From positions 9,114,001-9,178,000 of the forward strand of contig NZ_LT670819.1 in the NCBI RefSeq assembly GCF_900129855.1: a DNA stretch of 64,000 nt, given 5' to 3'. This document shows positions 7,751-16,213 of the stretch, in pieces. The stretch is from Streptomyces sp. 3214.6 (GTDB lineage: Bacteria; Actinomycetota; Actinomycetes; Streptomycetales; Streptomycetaceae). Within the stretch, counting starts at the first letter, position 1. Every line of letters begins with the position of its first letter. The translations under genes and the position numbers were made by a program. Under the pieces are notes generated by a model, which was not told the DNA's origin, searched no databases, and was given only the letters and a program-made list of their open reading frames with translations.

Positions 7751-10138
7751 GTGTCCCATGCGCAACCCCGGCCCGCGGAGACGGGGCAGGGGCCCGCCGC
7801 GCCCCGGTCCGACCTCGTCGTGGCGGTGCTGGCCTTCGGCGGGATCGTGGTCTCGCTGATGCAGACCCTGGTGATCCCGATCGTCCCGGAGCTGCCGAAG
7901 CTGCTGGACGCCCCGGCCTCGGACACCGCCTGGGCGGTCACCGCCACTCTGCTCGCGGCCGCCGTCGCCACCCCCGTCATGGGCCGGCTCGGCGACATGT
8001 ACGGCAAGCGCCGCATGCTGCTGGTCAGCCTGCTCACGCTGATCGCCGGATCGGTCACCGCCGCCCTCAGCGACGGGCTCACCCCGATGATCGCCGGCCG
8101 GGCCCTGCAGGGGCTCGCCTCCGGGGTCATCCCGCTCGGCATCAGCATCATGCGCGACGAGCTGCCCGCCGAGCGGCTCGGCTCGGCCACCGCCCTCATG
8201 AGCGCCTCCCTCGGCGTCGGCGGCGCCCTCGGTCTGCCCGCCGCAGCGCTCATCGCGGACCACTTCGACTGGCACATGCTGTTCTGGACGTCCGCCGCCC
8301 TCGGCGCCGTCGCCCTCGTGCTCGTCCCGCTGATCGTGCCCGAGTCGAAGGTGCGCACGGGTGGACGCTTCGACCTGGTCGGCGCTCTCGGCATGGCGGC
8401 CGGGCTGATCTGCCTGCTGCTGGCCATCTCCAAGGGCGCCGACTGGGGCTGGGGCAGCGCCACCACCCTCGGGCTGTTCGGCGCCGCGGTCGTCGTCCTG
8501 CTCCTGTGGGGCGTGTTCGAACTGCGCGTCAAGCAGCCCCTGGTGGATCTGCGGACCACCGCCCGCCGCCAGGTGCTGGTGACCAACCTCGCCTCGATGG
8601 CCTTCGGTTTCTCCATGTTCGCGATGTCCCTGGTCCTGCCCCAGCTGCTGCAGCTGCCCGAGGCGACGGGCTACGGCCTGGGCAGGTCGCTGTTGGCCGC
8701 CGGCCTGGTCATGGCCCCCACGGGCCTGGTCATGATGGCCACCGCGCCCCTGTCCGCGCTGGTCTCCAAGGCGCGGGGTCCCAAGGTGACCCTGATGCTG
8801 GGCGCCGTCATCGTCGCCGCGGGCTACGGCCTCAACATCGTGCTGATGGACGCGGTGTGGGAGCTCGTCCTGGTCTCCTGCGTCATCGGCGCCGGCATCG
8901 GGTTCGCCTACGGGGCCATGCCCGCGCTCATCATGGGCGCCGTGGACCCCTCCGAGACGGCCGCCGCGAACAGCCTCAACACCCTGATGCGGTCCATCGG
9001 CACCTCGACCGCCAGCGCCGTCGCCGGCGTGATCCTGGCCCAGATGACCACCACGTTCGGCGCCACCGCCCTGCCCTCGGAGAACGGCTTCAAGGTCGTC
9101 ATGGCCGTCGGCTCCGGCGCGGCCCTCCTCGCCCTCCTCGTCGCCGCGTTCATCCCCCGGCAGCGGACGGCCGGCACGGACACCGTTGCGCTGCCGGTCA
9201 CCGCGGATCCGGTGACCGCCGAACCCGTGACCGCCGAGCCCGTGAGCGTCGAGCCGCTCGCCACCGAACCGGACGAGGAACGGCATGCGGCGGGCGCCGC
9301 GGTCGCCGTGCCCCTGGCCCGCGCCGTGGCGGACCTGGTGGCGACCGTGCCGGGGCTGTCCGACGGCGATCCGGCCGGTGGCAGGCGCCCGGTGCGCGGG
9401 CAGGTGCGGGACGCGGAGGGCGTGCCGGTGGGCGGGGCCGCGGTGACGCTGATCTCACTGGGCGGACGGCAGGTCGGCCGAGCGGTCGCCGAGGCCGACG
9501 GCGCCTACGCCGTCGAGGCGCCCGGGGAGGGCACGTACGTGCTCATCACCTCCGCCGACGGCCACCAGCCGCAGGCGACGACGGTCGTCGTCGGGGCGAC
9601 CGCGGTGACGTACGATGTGCTGCTCAGCGGCTCCAGCGGGCTCGCCGGCGCGGTGCGGTCCGCCGACAGCGGGGCGCCGGTCGCCGGGGCCGTCGTCATC
9701 CTCACGGATGTCCGCGGCGACGTGCTGGCCACCACCCGGACCGACGGCATAGGCGAGTTCTCCGTCGTCGACCTGGTGCCCGGGCCCGTGACCCTCGCCG
9801 TCAGCTCGCCCAAGCACCGGCCGCTGGCCCTGCCCGTGGAGATCGGCGTCACCGGGGTCACCCGGGTCGACGTCGAGCTGCGGCCCGGAGCCCAGGTGCG
9901 GGGGACCGTACGCGGCGCGGGCGCTCCGCTGGGCGACGCACGGGTGACCCTGGTCGACGCCGCGGGCAACGTCGTGGCGACGACCACGACCGGGAGCGAC
10001 GGGGCGTACGCGTTCACCGACCTCGACGGCGGCCAGTACACGGTCATCGCGACGGGCTACCCGCCCCGGGCGACCGGTATCAGCCTGGGCGGCGACGTGG
10101 ACGACCACGACATCGAACTCGCCCACGCCGGCGAGTAG
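7751..10138 (+). CDS. DHA2-type MFS drug exporter fused to three carboxypeptidase-regulatory-like domains
   Basis: About 795 residues from GTG 7751, chosen because GGAGG lies 7 bases upstream; the frame is open back to 7682 without a better site. Residues 1-470 are a multi-spanning major-facilitator exporter of the EmrB/QacA class: motif A GRLGDMYGKRRML, motif C-like GVGGALGLPAAALI. Residues about 471-545 form a linker with the repeat VTAEP. The cytoplasmic or periplasmic tail then holds three tandem beta-sandwich domains of the carboxypeptidase regulatory (CarboxypepD_reg) type, starting near 546 (VRGQVRDAEGVPV), 630 (GLAGAVRSADSGAPV) and 715 (VRGTVRGAG). Such a tail is unusual on an MFS pump; its role is unknown (docking or lattice contact?). 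Confidence 0.9.
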   Translation: MSHAQPRPAETGQGPAAPRSDLVVAVLAFGGIVVSLMQTLVIPIVPELPKLLDAPASDTAWAVTATLLAAAVATPVMGRLGDMYGKRRMLLVSLLTLIAGSVTAALSDGLTPMIAGRALQGLASGVIPLGISIMRDELPAERLGSATALMSASLGVGGALGLPAAALIADHFDWHMLFWTSAALGAVALVLVPLIVPESKVRTGGRFDLVGALGMAAGLICLLLAISKGADWGWGSATTLGLFGAAVVVLLLWGVFELRVKQPLVDLRTTARRQVLVTNLASMAFGFSMFAMSLVLPQLLQLPEATGYGLGRSLLAAGLVMAPTGLVMMATAPLSALVSKARGPKVTLMLGAVIVAAGYGLNIVLMDAVWELVLVSCVIGAGIGFAYGAMPALIMGAVDPSETAAANSLNTLMRSIGTSTASAVAGVILAQMTTTFGATALPSENGFKVVMAVGSGAALLALLVAAFIPRQRTAGTDTVALPVTADPVTAEPVTAEPVSVEPLATEPDEERHAAGAAVAVPLARAVADLVATVPGLSDGDPAGGRRPVRGQVRDAEGVPVGGAAVTLISLGGRQVGRAVAEADGAYAVEAPGEGTYVLITSADGHQPQATTVVVGATAVTYDVLLSGSSGLAGAVRSADSGAPVAGAVVILTDVRGDVLATTRTDGIGEFSVVDLVPGPVTLAVSSPKHRPLALPVEIGVTGVTRVDVELRPGAQVRGTVRGAGAPLGDARVTLVDAAGNVVATTTTGSDGAYAFTDLDGGQYTVIATGYPPRATGISLGGDVDDHDIELAHAGE

Positions 10139-10151
10139 TTCACCGACGGCA

Positions 10152-10176
10152 GGCTGCCGGAGCCCCTCCGGCAGCC
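10152..10176 (+). terminator. Hairpin terminator after the MFS fusion gene
   Basis: GGCTGCCGGAG (10152-10162), a 3-base loop, and its exact complement (10166-10176), 13 bases after the stop. There is no U-run, as is usual in Streptomyces. It could act on both converging genes. Confidence 0.8.
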
Positions 10177-10305
10177 GCGGCCTCGGATACGCCCGACCCG
10201 CCAACGGCGACGCGGCAGCAGCCCCAGGGGCAGCCGACGACCACCGCGGTCACCACCCCCACCGGTCACCGGGTGCGGTCGCCTTCAGGGCGATCTGACA
10301 CGGGC

Positions 10306-11085
10306 TCAGGCGAGGACGACCCTGATCCCGGCCTCCTCGAACCGCCCCACCGTCTGCGCGTCGGCCGCCGCGTCCGTGACCAGGGTGTCCACCGTCTCGG
10401 CCGCGCAGATCCGGGCGAACGCCCGCCGCCCCAGCTTGCTGGAGTCGGCGGCCACCACGACCCGCTGGGCGCGCTCGCACAGCAGCCGGTCGACCGCCGC
10501 CTCGGCCTCGTCGTGCGCGGCGGCGCCGTGCGTCACGTCGAAGGACACCACCCCGAGTACCGCCACGTCGAGCGTGATCTGCCCCAGCACCCCGTCGGCG
10601 AGCGGCCCGACCAGCTCGTACGACTGTGCCCGCGCCACGCCGCCCGTCACCACGATCTTGAACTGGGGGCGGACGGCAAGCTCGCCCGCGATGTTCAGCG
10701 CGTTCGTGACCACGGTCAGCGCGGGCGAGCCCGACGCCAGATCGCCCCGCACGGCCAGGGCGCGCGCCACCTCCGTGGTCGTCGTGCCGCCGGTCAGTCC
10801 GACCGCCTCGCCGGGCGCGACCAGATCCGCCACCGCCCGGGCGATCCGCTGCTTCTCGGAGGCGTGCCGGGCGATCTTGTACCGCAACGGCAGCTCGTAC
10901 GACACCCCGTGCACCACCGCGCCACCCCGCGTCCGCAACAGCAGCTGCTGATCGGCGAGTTGGTCGAGGTCCCGGCGGATCGTCGCAGGCGACACGCTCA
11001 GCTCGGCCGCCGCGTCCTCGACGTCCAGCCGGCCGCGCTCGACGAGCAGCTCCAGCAGCGCCTTCCAGCGGGCGTCACGTGACAT
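10306..11085 (-). CDS. DeoR/GlpR-family transcriptional regulator
   Basis: 259 residues. N-terminal winged helix: LDVEDAAAELSVSPATIRRD, then LDQLADQQLLLRTRGGA. The C-terminal DeoR sensor domain follows, with the sugar-phosphate-binding signature GLTGGTTTTEVARAL, then VVTNALNIA and VVTGG. The start is ATG 11085, preceded by GGAGAA on the minus strand; the frame runs further upstream but without family similarity. It is divergent from the SIS/aldolase pair and is presumably their local repressor, responding to a sugar phosphate. Both the promoter and a dyad lie between them. Confidence 0.92.
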   Translation of the reverse strand: MSRDARWKALLELLVERGRLDVEDAAAELSVSPATIRRDLDQLADQQLLLRTRGGAVVHGVSYELPLRYKIARHASEKQRIARAVADLVAPGEAVGLTGGTTTTEVARALAVRGDLASGSPALTVVTNALNIAGELAVRPQFKIVVTGGVARAQSYELVGPLADGVLGQITLDVAVLGVVSFDVTHGAAAHDEAEAAVDRLLCERAQRVVVAADSSKLGRRAFARICAAETVDTLVTDAAADAQTVGRFEEAGIRVVLA

Positions 11086-11106
11086 CGACGTTCTCCGTTC
11101 GCATGC

Positions 11107-11161
11107 TTGAAGTTGCTCGAAAGACGGCTCTATCTTGCAGGAACAGTCATGAGCGTTCCTG
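11107..11161 (+). promoter_or_regulatory. Promoter and operator of the SIS-aldolase operon
   Basis: -35 TTGAAG (11107-11112), 18-bp spacer, -10 TATCTT (11131-11136). Just downstream, over the expected transcription start, is an inverted repeat CAGGAAC-N10-GTTCCTG (11138-11161). The placement fits an operator for the divergent DeoR protein. Assignment to that protein is inferred from position only. Confidence 0.6.
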
Positions 11162-11189
11162 AACGACAACCGTCGCGGAAAGGCACCGC

Positions 11190-12071
11190 ATGACCCACGT
11201 CGAGGACGAACTGACCGACCAGCCCGCGTGCTGGATCCGCGCCGCCGCCGAAGCCCCCCAGTACGCGGGGGAGTTGCCGCTACCGGGGGAGCGGGTCGCG
11301 ATCGTCGGCTGCGGCACCTCCTTCTTCATGGGCCAGGCGGCGGCCGCCCTGCGCGAGGGCGCGGGCCACGGCGAGACCGACGCCTTCGCCGCCTCGGAGT
11401 TCCCCCACGGCCGCACCTACGACCGGGTGATCGCCCTGACCCGCTCCGGTACCACCACCGAGGTCCTCGACCTGCTCGCACGGCTCAGGGGCAGGACGCC
11501 CGCCACCGCGATCACCGCCGACCCGCACACCCCCGTCATGAAAGCCGCCGACCACGTCATCGTCCTCGACTACGCCGACGAACGCTCCGTCGTACAGACC
11601 CGGTTCGCGACCACCGCGCTCACCCTGCTCCGCGCCCACCTGGGCCTGCACACCGACGCCGTCGTCGCTGACGCCCGCACCGCGCTCACCCGGCCGCTGC
11701 CCGAACGGCTCGTGGACTGTGGGCAGTTCACCTTCCTGGGGCGCGGCTGGAGCGTCGGCCTGGCGAACGAGGCCGCGCTGAAGATGCGCGAGGCGGCCCG
11801 TTCCTGGACCGAGGCCTACCCCGCGACGGAGTACCGGCACGGCCCCATCAGCATCAGCACCGCCGGCACCGCGACCTGGATGTTCGGCGACGCGCCCGAC
11901 GGCCTGGCCCAACAGGTCGGCGCCACCGGCGCGTTGTGGATCCCCGGCGAGCTGGACCCGCTCGCCGAACTGGTCCGCGCCCAGCGCCTCGCCGTGGCCG
12001 TCGCCGCCGCGCGCGGCCTCGACCCCGACCGGCCGCGCCACCTCACCCGCTCGGTGATCCTCGGCTCCTGA
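11190..12071 (+). CDS. SIS-domain sugar-phosphate isomerase/deaminase (AgaS/GlmS-isomerase-like)
   Basis: 293 residues with two SIS domains. The first has VAIVGCGTSFFMGQAAAA and the Ser-rich phosphate loop ALTRSGTTTEVLDLLARL; the second has FLGRGWSVGLANEAALKMRE and EYRHGPISI, the typical carboxy-terminal SIS signature of GlmS and AgaS. There is no glutaminase domain, so it acts on preformed amino-sugar phosphates or ketose/aldose phosphates rather than making glucosamine-6-P from glutamine. It is 25 bp ahead of the class II aldolase in one operon; together they suggest amino-hexitol or galactosamine-type catabolism. The exact substrate is unknown. Confidence 0.88.
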   Translation: MTHVEDELTDQPACWIRAAAEAPQYAGELPLPGERVAIVGCGTSFFMGQAAAALREGAGHGETDAFAASEFPHGRTYDRVIALTRSGTTTEVLDLLARLRGRTPATAITADPHTPVMKAADHVIVLDYADERSVVQTRFATTALTLLRAHLGLHTDAVVADARTALTRPLPERLVDCGQFTFLGRGWSVGLANEAALKMREAARSWTEAYPATEYRHGPISISTAGTATWMFGDAPDGLAQQVGATGALWIPGELDPLAELVRAQRLAVAVAAARGLDPDRPRHLTRSVILGS

Positions 12072-12096
12072 GCCCCGGACTCTGACAGGAGTCGCC

Positions 12097-12939
12097 GTGC
12101 CTCTCACCACCACCGGCGAGCTGGTCGCCCGCGCCCGCGCGGCCCACAGCGCCGTCGCCGCCTTCAACATCATCACCCTGGAACACGTCGAGGCCGTCAT
12201 CGCCGGCGCCGAGGCCGCTTACGCGCCCGTCGTCCTCCAAGTCAGCGAGAACGCCGTGAAGTTCCGGCAGGGGCGGCTGCTCCCGCTCGCCCGCGCCGCC
12301 GCGGTCGCCGCCGAACGGGCCGCCGTACCGGTCGCGTTGCACCTCGACCACGTCCGCAGCGACACCCTGCTCCGCCAGGCCGCCGATGCGGGCTTCGGCT
12401 CGGTCATGTACGACGCCTCCCGCCTCCCGTACGCCGAGAATCTCGCCGCGACCCGCACGGCTGTCGACCGGGCACACGCCCAAGGGTTGTGGATCGAGGG
12501 CGAGTTGGGGGAGATCGGCGGCAAGGGCGCGCATGCGCCCGGGGCCCGCACCGACCCGGCCGAGGCCAGCGCGTTCGTCGTCGACTCCGGCGTGGACGCC
12601 CTGGCCGTGGCCGTCGGCAGCGTCCACGCGATGACCACCCGCACCGCCGCCCTCGACCACGACCTGATCGCCCGGCTCGGCGCGACCCTCGACGTGCCCC
12701 TCGTCCTGCACGGCTCCTCCGGGGTCCCGGACCGCGAGCTGACGGCAGCCGTCGCGGGCGGCATCGCCAAGGTCAACGTCGGCACCGCGCTCAACCAGGC
12801 CATGACCGGCGCGATCCGGGACCACCTCGCGACCCATCCCGACGCGGTCGATGCCCGCACCTACCTGAACGCCGGACGGGAGGCCATGGCGAGAACCGTC
12901 GAGCGGATCATCGCCGGAGTGGGGCTCAGCCCCGCCTGA
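12097..12939 (+). CDS. Class II ketose-bisphosphate aldolase (GatY/KbaY/Fba family)
   Basis: 280 residues from GTG 12097 with AGGAG upstream. Family marks: AFNIITLEHVEAVIAGAE, the zinc-ligand segment VALHLDHV, the second ligand region SVMYDASRLPYAEN with a conserved Glu in EGELGEIGG, and the phosphate loop LVLHGSSGVPD plus KVNVGTALN. It probably cleaves tagatose-1,6- or fructose-1,6-bisphosphate, or a related ketose, into triose phosphates after the SIS enzyme. The stop overlaps the end of the converging methyltransferase gene by 14 bp. Confidence 0.92.
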   Translation: MPLTTTGELVARARAAHSAVAAFNIITLEHVEAVIAGAEAAYAPVVLQVSENAVKFRQGRLLPLARAAAVAAERAAVPVALHLDHVRSDTLLRQAADAGFGSVMYDASRLPYAENLAATRTAVDRAHAQGLWIEGELGEIGGKGAHAPGARTDPAEASAFVVDSGVDALAVAVGSVHAMTTRTAALDHDLIARLGATLDVPLVLHGSSGVPDRELTAAVAGGIAKVNVGTALNQAMTGAIRDHLATHPDAVDARTYLNAGREAMARTVERIIAGVGLSPA

Positions 12940-14077
12940 CCGCCCGCAGCACCACGAACTTCCGGTCCCCGGCGACCAGTTCACTGTTGCCGAACAGCCG
13001 CTTCAGCTTCAGGTGGTAGCCCAGATGCCGGTTGCCCACCACCCACAGCTCGCCGCCCGGCCGCAGCGCACGCCGTGCCCCGGTGAACATCCGCCACGCC
13101 GTCGCGTCCGTCGTGGCCTGATGGGAGTGGAACGGCGGATTGTTCAGCACGACGTCCACACTGCCGTCCGCCACCCCCGCCAGCCCGTCCCCGACCCGGA
13201 ACTCGGCATGCCCCGGCACCCCGTTCGCCTTGTACGTGGCCTCCGCCGATGCCACCGCCTGGAACGACTCGTCCGTGAACAGCACCTCGGCCGCCGGATT
13301 GGCCAGCGCCACCGCCGTACCGACGATCCCGTTGCCGCACCCCAGGTCGACGACCCGGCGGACGCCGCTCGTCGCCGGCAGATGCCGCAGGAAGAACCGG
13401 GTGCCGATGTCCAGCCGGTCGGCGCAGAACACACCCGCGTGGTTGACGACCGGACGGCCCGACAGAGCGCCGCCGACGTCGCCGGGGAGGTCGTAGGCGT
13501 ACGGCCAGGGGTTGACGGGACGCGTCAGCGACGGGTCCGGGGCGCAGAAGATCAGCCGGGCCTTCTGCTCGGCGAGAGAGGTCCGGGTCGGCCCGAGGAT
13601 CCGCTCGAACAGCGTCAGCGTCGAGGTGTGGATCTCCTTCACCATGCCGGTGCCGACGACGACCGTGTCCGCGTGCACGGCGGGCGCCAGCCGCAGCAAC
13701 TGGTCCTCCAGGAGCGCCAGGCTCTTGGGCACCCTGACCAGGAGCACGTCGATCCGCTCCGGCACCGGGTCCTGGGTGGTGAGCAGCCGCACGGCGCCGG
13801 GCTCGACACCGGCCCGCGCGAGGTTCGCCCGGGTCGCCTCCTGCCCCAGCCAGGAGTCGGTGATCTGCGTCGGACCGTGCACCGCGAGCGCCGTGACCAG
13901 CGCGCCCCAGCGGTCGCCGAGCACCACCACCGTGCCGGTCAGCGGGATGTCCTGCGCCGCGAGGTGTCTGAGCAGGTACGCGTCGGAGGCGTCCCAGGCG
14001 CGCAGCGTCTCACGCGGATCCTCGGGGTGGCGGGCCAAAGAGACCTCGCCCCACGGCGTCGTCATACGGTCGTTCAT
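12926..14077 (-). CDS. Ribosomal RNA guanine-N2 methyltransferase, RlmG/RsmC type
   Basis: 383 residues with the duplicated architecture of RsmC/RlmG: a degenerate N-terminal methyltransferase-like half, and a catalytic C-terminal half with SAM motif I VVDLGCGNGIVGTAVAL and the base-flipping motif VVLNNPPFHSH (NPPF). It uses SAM to make m2G in small- or large-subunit rRNA; which one cannot be decided here. ATG 14077 gives the usual length. The 3' end overlaps the aldolase gene on the other strand by 14 bp. Confidence 0.9.
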   Translation of the reverse strand: MNDRMTTPWGEVSLARHPEDPRETLRAWDASDAYLLRHLAAQDIPLTGTVVVLGDRWGALVTALAVHGPTQITDSWLGQEATRANLARAGVEPGAVRLLTTQDPVPERIDVLLVRVPKSLALLEDQLLRLAPAVHADTVVVGTGMVKEIHTSTLTLFERILGPTRTSLAEQKARLIFCAPDPSLTRPVNPWPYAYDLPGDVGGALSGRPVVNHAGVFCADRLDIGTRFFLRHLPATSGVRRVVDLGCGNGIVGTAVALANPAAEVLFTDESFQAVASAEATYKANGVPGHAEFRVGDGLAGVADGSVDVVLNNPPFHSHQATTDATAWRMFTGARRALRPGGELWVVGNRHLGYHLKLKRLFGNSELVAGDRKFVVLRAVRRG

Positions 14078-14143
14078 CGTGCGTCAAGGCTAACCGAGCC
14101 GCAGCTCAGACCCGGTGTCAGAGCTGAGGAGGAGGATGGGTCC

Positions 14144-14806
14144 ATGGACACCGAGCTGTTTCCCCGGGAGCGTGCCCAGGTCGCGCCGGGCGCGGTGCAT
14201 GTGCCCGACTGGCTGGACGGGACCCACCAGCGCGAGCTGCTGCGGGCCTGCCGGGACTGGGCCCGCCCACCGGCCGGCCTGCGCACGGTCCGTACCCCCG
14301 GCGGCGGCACGATGACCGCCCGCCAGGTCTGCCTGGGCTGGCACTGGTACCCGTACGCCTACGCCCGCACGGTCACCGACGGGGACGGCGCGCCCGTCAA
14401 ACCCTTCCCGGACTGGCTGGGCGAGCTCGGCCGGCGCGCGGTGGCCGACGCACTGGGGCCGCGGGAGGCCGGGGGAGCCGCGTACGACATCGCGCTGATC
14501 AACTTCTACGACGGTGACGCCCGGATGGGCATGCACCGCGACGCCGACGAGCGGTCCGACGCGCCCGTGGTCTCCCTCAGCCTCGGCGACACCTGCGTCT
14601 TCCGGTTCGGCAACACCGAGACCCGCACCCGCCCCTACACCGACGTCGAGCTGCGCAGCGGCGACCTGTTCGTGTTCGGGGGCCCGTCCCGGCTCGCGTA
14701 CCACGGGGTGCCGCGCGTCCTGCCGGGCACGGCCCCAGCCGGGCTGGGGCTGAGCGGGCGGCTGAACGTCACGCTGCGCGTCAGCGGCTTCCCGGACACC
14801 ACCTGA
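14144..14806 (+). CDS. alkB: AlkB-like 2-oxoglutarate/Fe(II) dioxygenase
   Basis: 220 residues from ATG 14144, which has a strong AGGAGGAGG site; the frame is open far upstream but only as antisense of the methyltransferase. The Fe(II) triad is visible: MGMHRDADE (H-x-D) and YHGVPR (distal His). The 2-oxoglutarate-binding arginines lie in RLNVTLR. INFYDGDARMGMHRD is the canonical AlkB block. The predicted role is oxidative demethylation of 1-meA and 3-meC in DNA or RNA. It sits alone between divergent and ROK genes. Confidence 0.9.
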   Translation: MDTELFPRERAQVAPGAVHVPDWLDGTHQRELLRACRDWARPPAGLRTVRTPGGGTMTARQVCLGWHWYPYAYARTVTDGDGAPVKPFPDWLGELGRRAVADALGPREAGGAAYDIALINFYDGDARMGMHRDADERSDAPVVSLSLGDTCVFRFGNTETRTRPYTDVELRSGDLFVFGGPSRLAYHGVPRVLPGTAPAGLGLSGRLNVTLRVSGFPDTT

Positions 14807-14834
14807 CGAAGCGGATCATGGGAGACTCGCCCTC

Positions 14835-16079
14835 ATGAGCGGCAAGGCGGACCCCCGGCCGGCGGGGGAGAGGACCACCTCGAGAGCGCGGTTGGACCGG
14901 GGGCGCGGTGCGCTCGGGCCCGCGTTGGAGCTCGTGCACACCGGGCGGGCGCCCACCCGCGCGGTGCTCACCGCCGAACTCGGCGTCACCCGCGCCACGG
15001 CCGGCGCGGTCGCCGCGGAGCTGGAGGCGCTCGGGCTGATCAGGGTGGACGCGCGGCCCGGCGCCGCCGCCGGTTCGCAGGGCCGCCCCTCGCACCGGCT
15101 CGAACTCGCGCAGGAGGGCCCGGTCGCCCTCGCCGCCCAGGTCCACGCCGACGGGTTCCGGGCCGCGCTGGTCGGCCTCGGCGGGCGGATCGTCGCCACC
15201 ACGCCCAGCTGCGAGACGGTCGACGCCGACCCCGCCAAGGTGCTCGGCGCCGCCGTCGACGCCGGCGCGGAACTGCTGCGGCAGACCGGCCGGCGCTGTG
15301 TGGGCGCCGGGCTCGCCGTACCGTCCGCCGTCACCGAACCCGAGGGACTGGCCCTCAACCCCCTGCACCTCGCGTGGCCGGTGGGGGCGCCCGTGCGGGA
15401 GATCTTCGCCGAGCGGATCCGCGCCGCCGGTCTCACCGGCCCCGCGTTCGCGGCCAACGATGTCAACCTCGCCGCTCTCGCCGAACACCGGCACGGCGCC
15501 GGACGCGGCGCCCGCGATCTGCTGTGCGTGGCCACCGGACACCGCGGCGTCGGCGGTGCGCTGGTGCTGGACGGCCGTCTGCACACGGGCAGTTCGGGCC
15601 TCGCCCTCGAAGTCGGCCACCTCACCGTCAACCCCGAGGGCCGCCCCTGCCACTGCGGCAGCCGTGGCTGCCTCGACGTCGAGGCCGACCCGCTCGCCCT
15701 GCTCACCGCGGCCGGACGCGAGCCCGGCCCCGAGGGCTCTCTGCTCCAGCAGGCCAACGAACTGATCCGCGAGGAGTACGGCGACCCGGTCGTCCGCACG
15801 GCCGTCGAGGCCCTGATCGACCGGCTCGGCCTGGGCCTGGCGGGTCTGGTGAACATCCTCAACCCCGACCGCATCATCCTCGGCGGCCTGCACCGCACCC
15901 TCCTGGACGCCGACCCCGACCGGCTGCGCGCCGTCGTCGCCGACCGCGGCCTGTGGGGCCGCAGCGGCGGCGTCCCCATCCTTGCCTGCTCCCTCGACCA
16001 CAACAGCCTGGTCGGCGCGGCCGAGTTGGCGTGGCAGCCGGTCCTCGACGATCCGCTGGCGGCGCTGAGCCCCGTGTGA
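14835..16079 (+). CDS. ROK-family protein (transcriptional repressor/sugar kinase fold)
   Basis: 414 residues. The N-terminal winged helix (TRAVLTAELGVTRATAGAVA) marks the regulator branch of the ROK family. The C-terminal actin-like ATPase/sugar domain contains ANDVNLAALAEHRHG, GGALVLDGRLHTGSSG and the ROK zinc motif CHCGSRGCLDVEA. It may bind a sugar or sugar phosphate and control a nearby or distant uptake operon. No sugar gene is immediately adjacent. The start near the AlkB stop (28 bp gap) allows readthrough. Confidence 0.9.
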   Translation: MSGKADPRPAGERTTSRARLDRGRGALGPALELVHTGRAPTRAVLTAELGVTRATAGAVAAELEALGLIRVDARPGAAAGSQGRPSHRLELAQEGPVALAAQVHADGFRAALVGLGGRIVATTPSCETVDADPAKVLGAAVDAGAELLRQTGRRCVGAGLAVPSAVTEPEGLALNPLHLAWPVGAPVREIFAERIRAAGLTGPAFAANDVNLAALAEHRHGAGRGARDLLCVATGHRGVGGALVLDGRLHTGSSGLALEVGHLTVNPEGRPCHCGSRGCLDVEADPLALLTAAGREPGPEGSLLQQANELIREEYGDPVVRTAVEALIDRLGLGLAGLVNILNPDRIILGGLHRTLLDADPDRLRAVVADRGLWGRSGGVPILACSLDHNSLVGAAELAWQPVLDDPLAALSPV

Positions 16080-16213
16080 GACATGGCGCGGACCGAATCC
16101 GGTGGCCGCCCCGGCCCACGGACGTGCGAACCCGATGGCCGACGGCCACCGAGCGTGGCTGAACGGCCTGGTCGCGGCCGCCTCGAAGGAGAGGGTGGAA
16201 GTAGGTTGACGTC

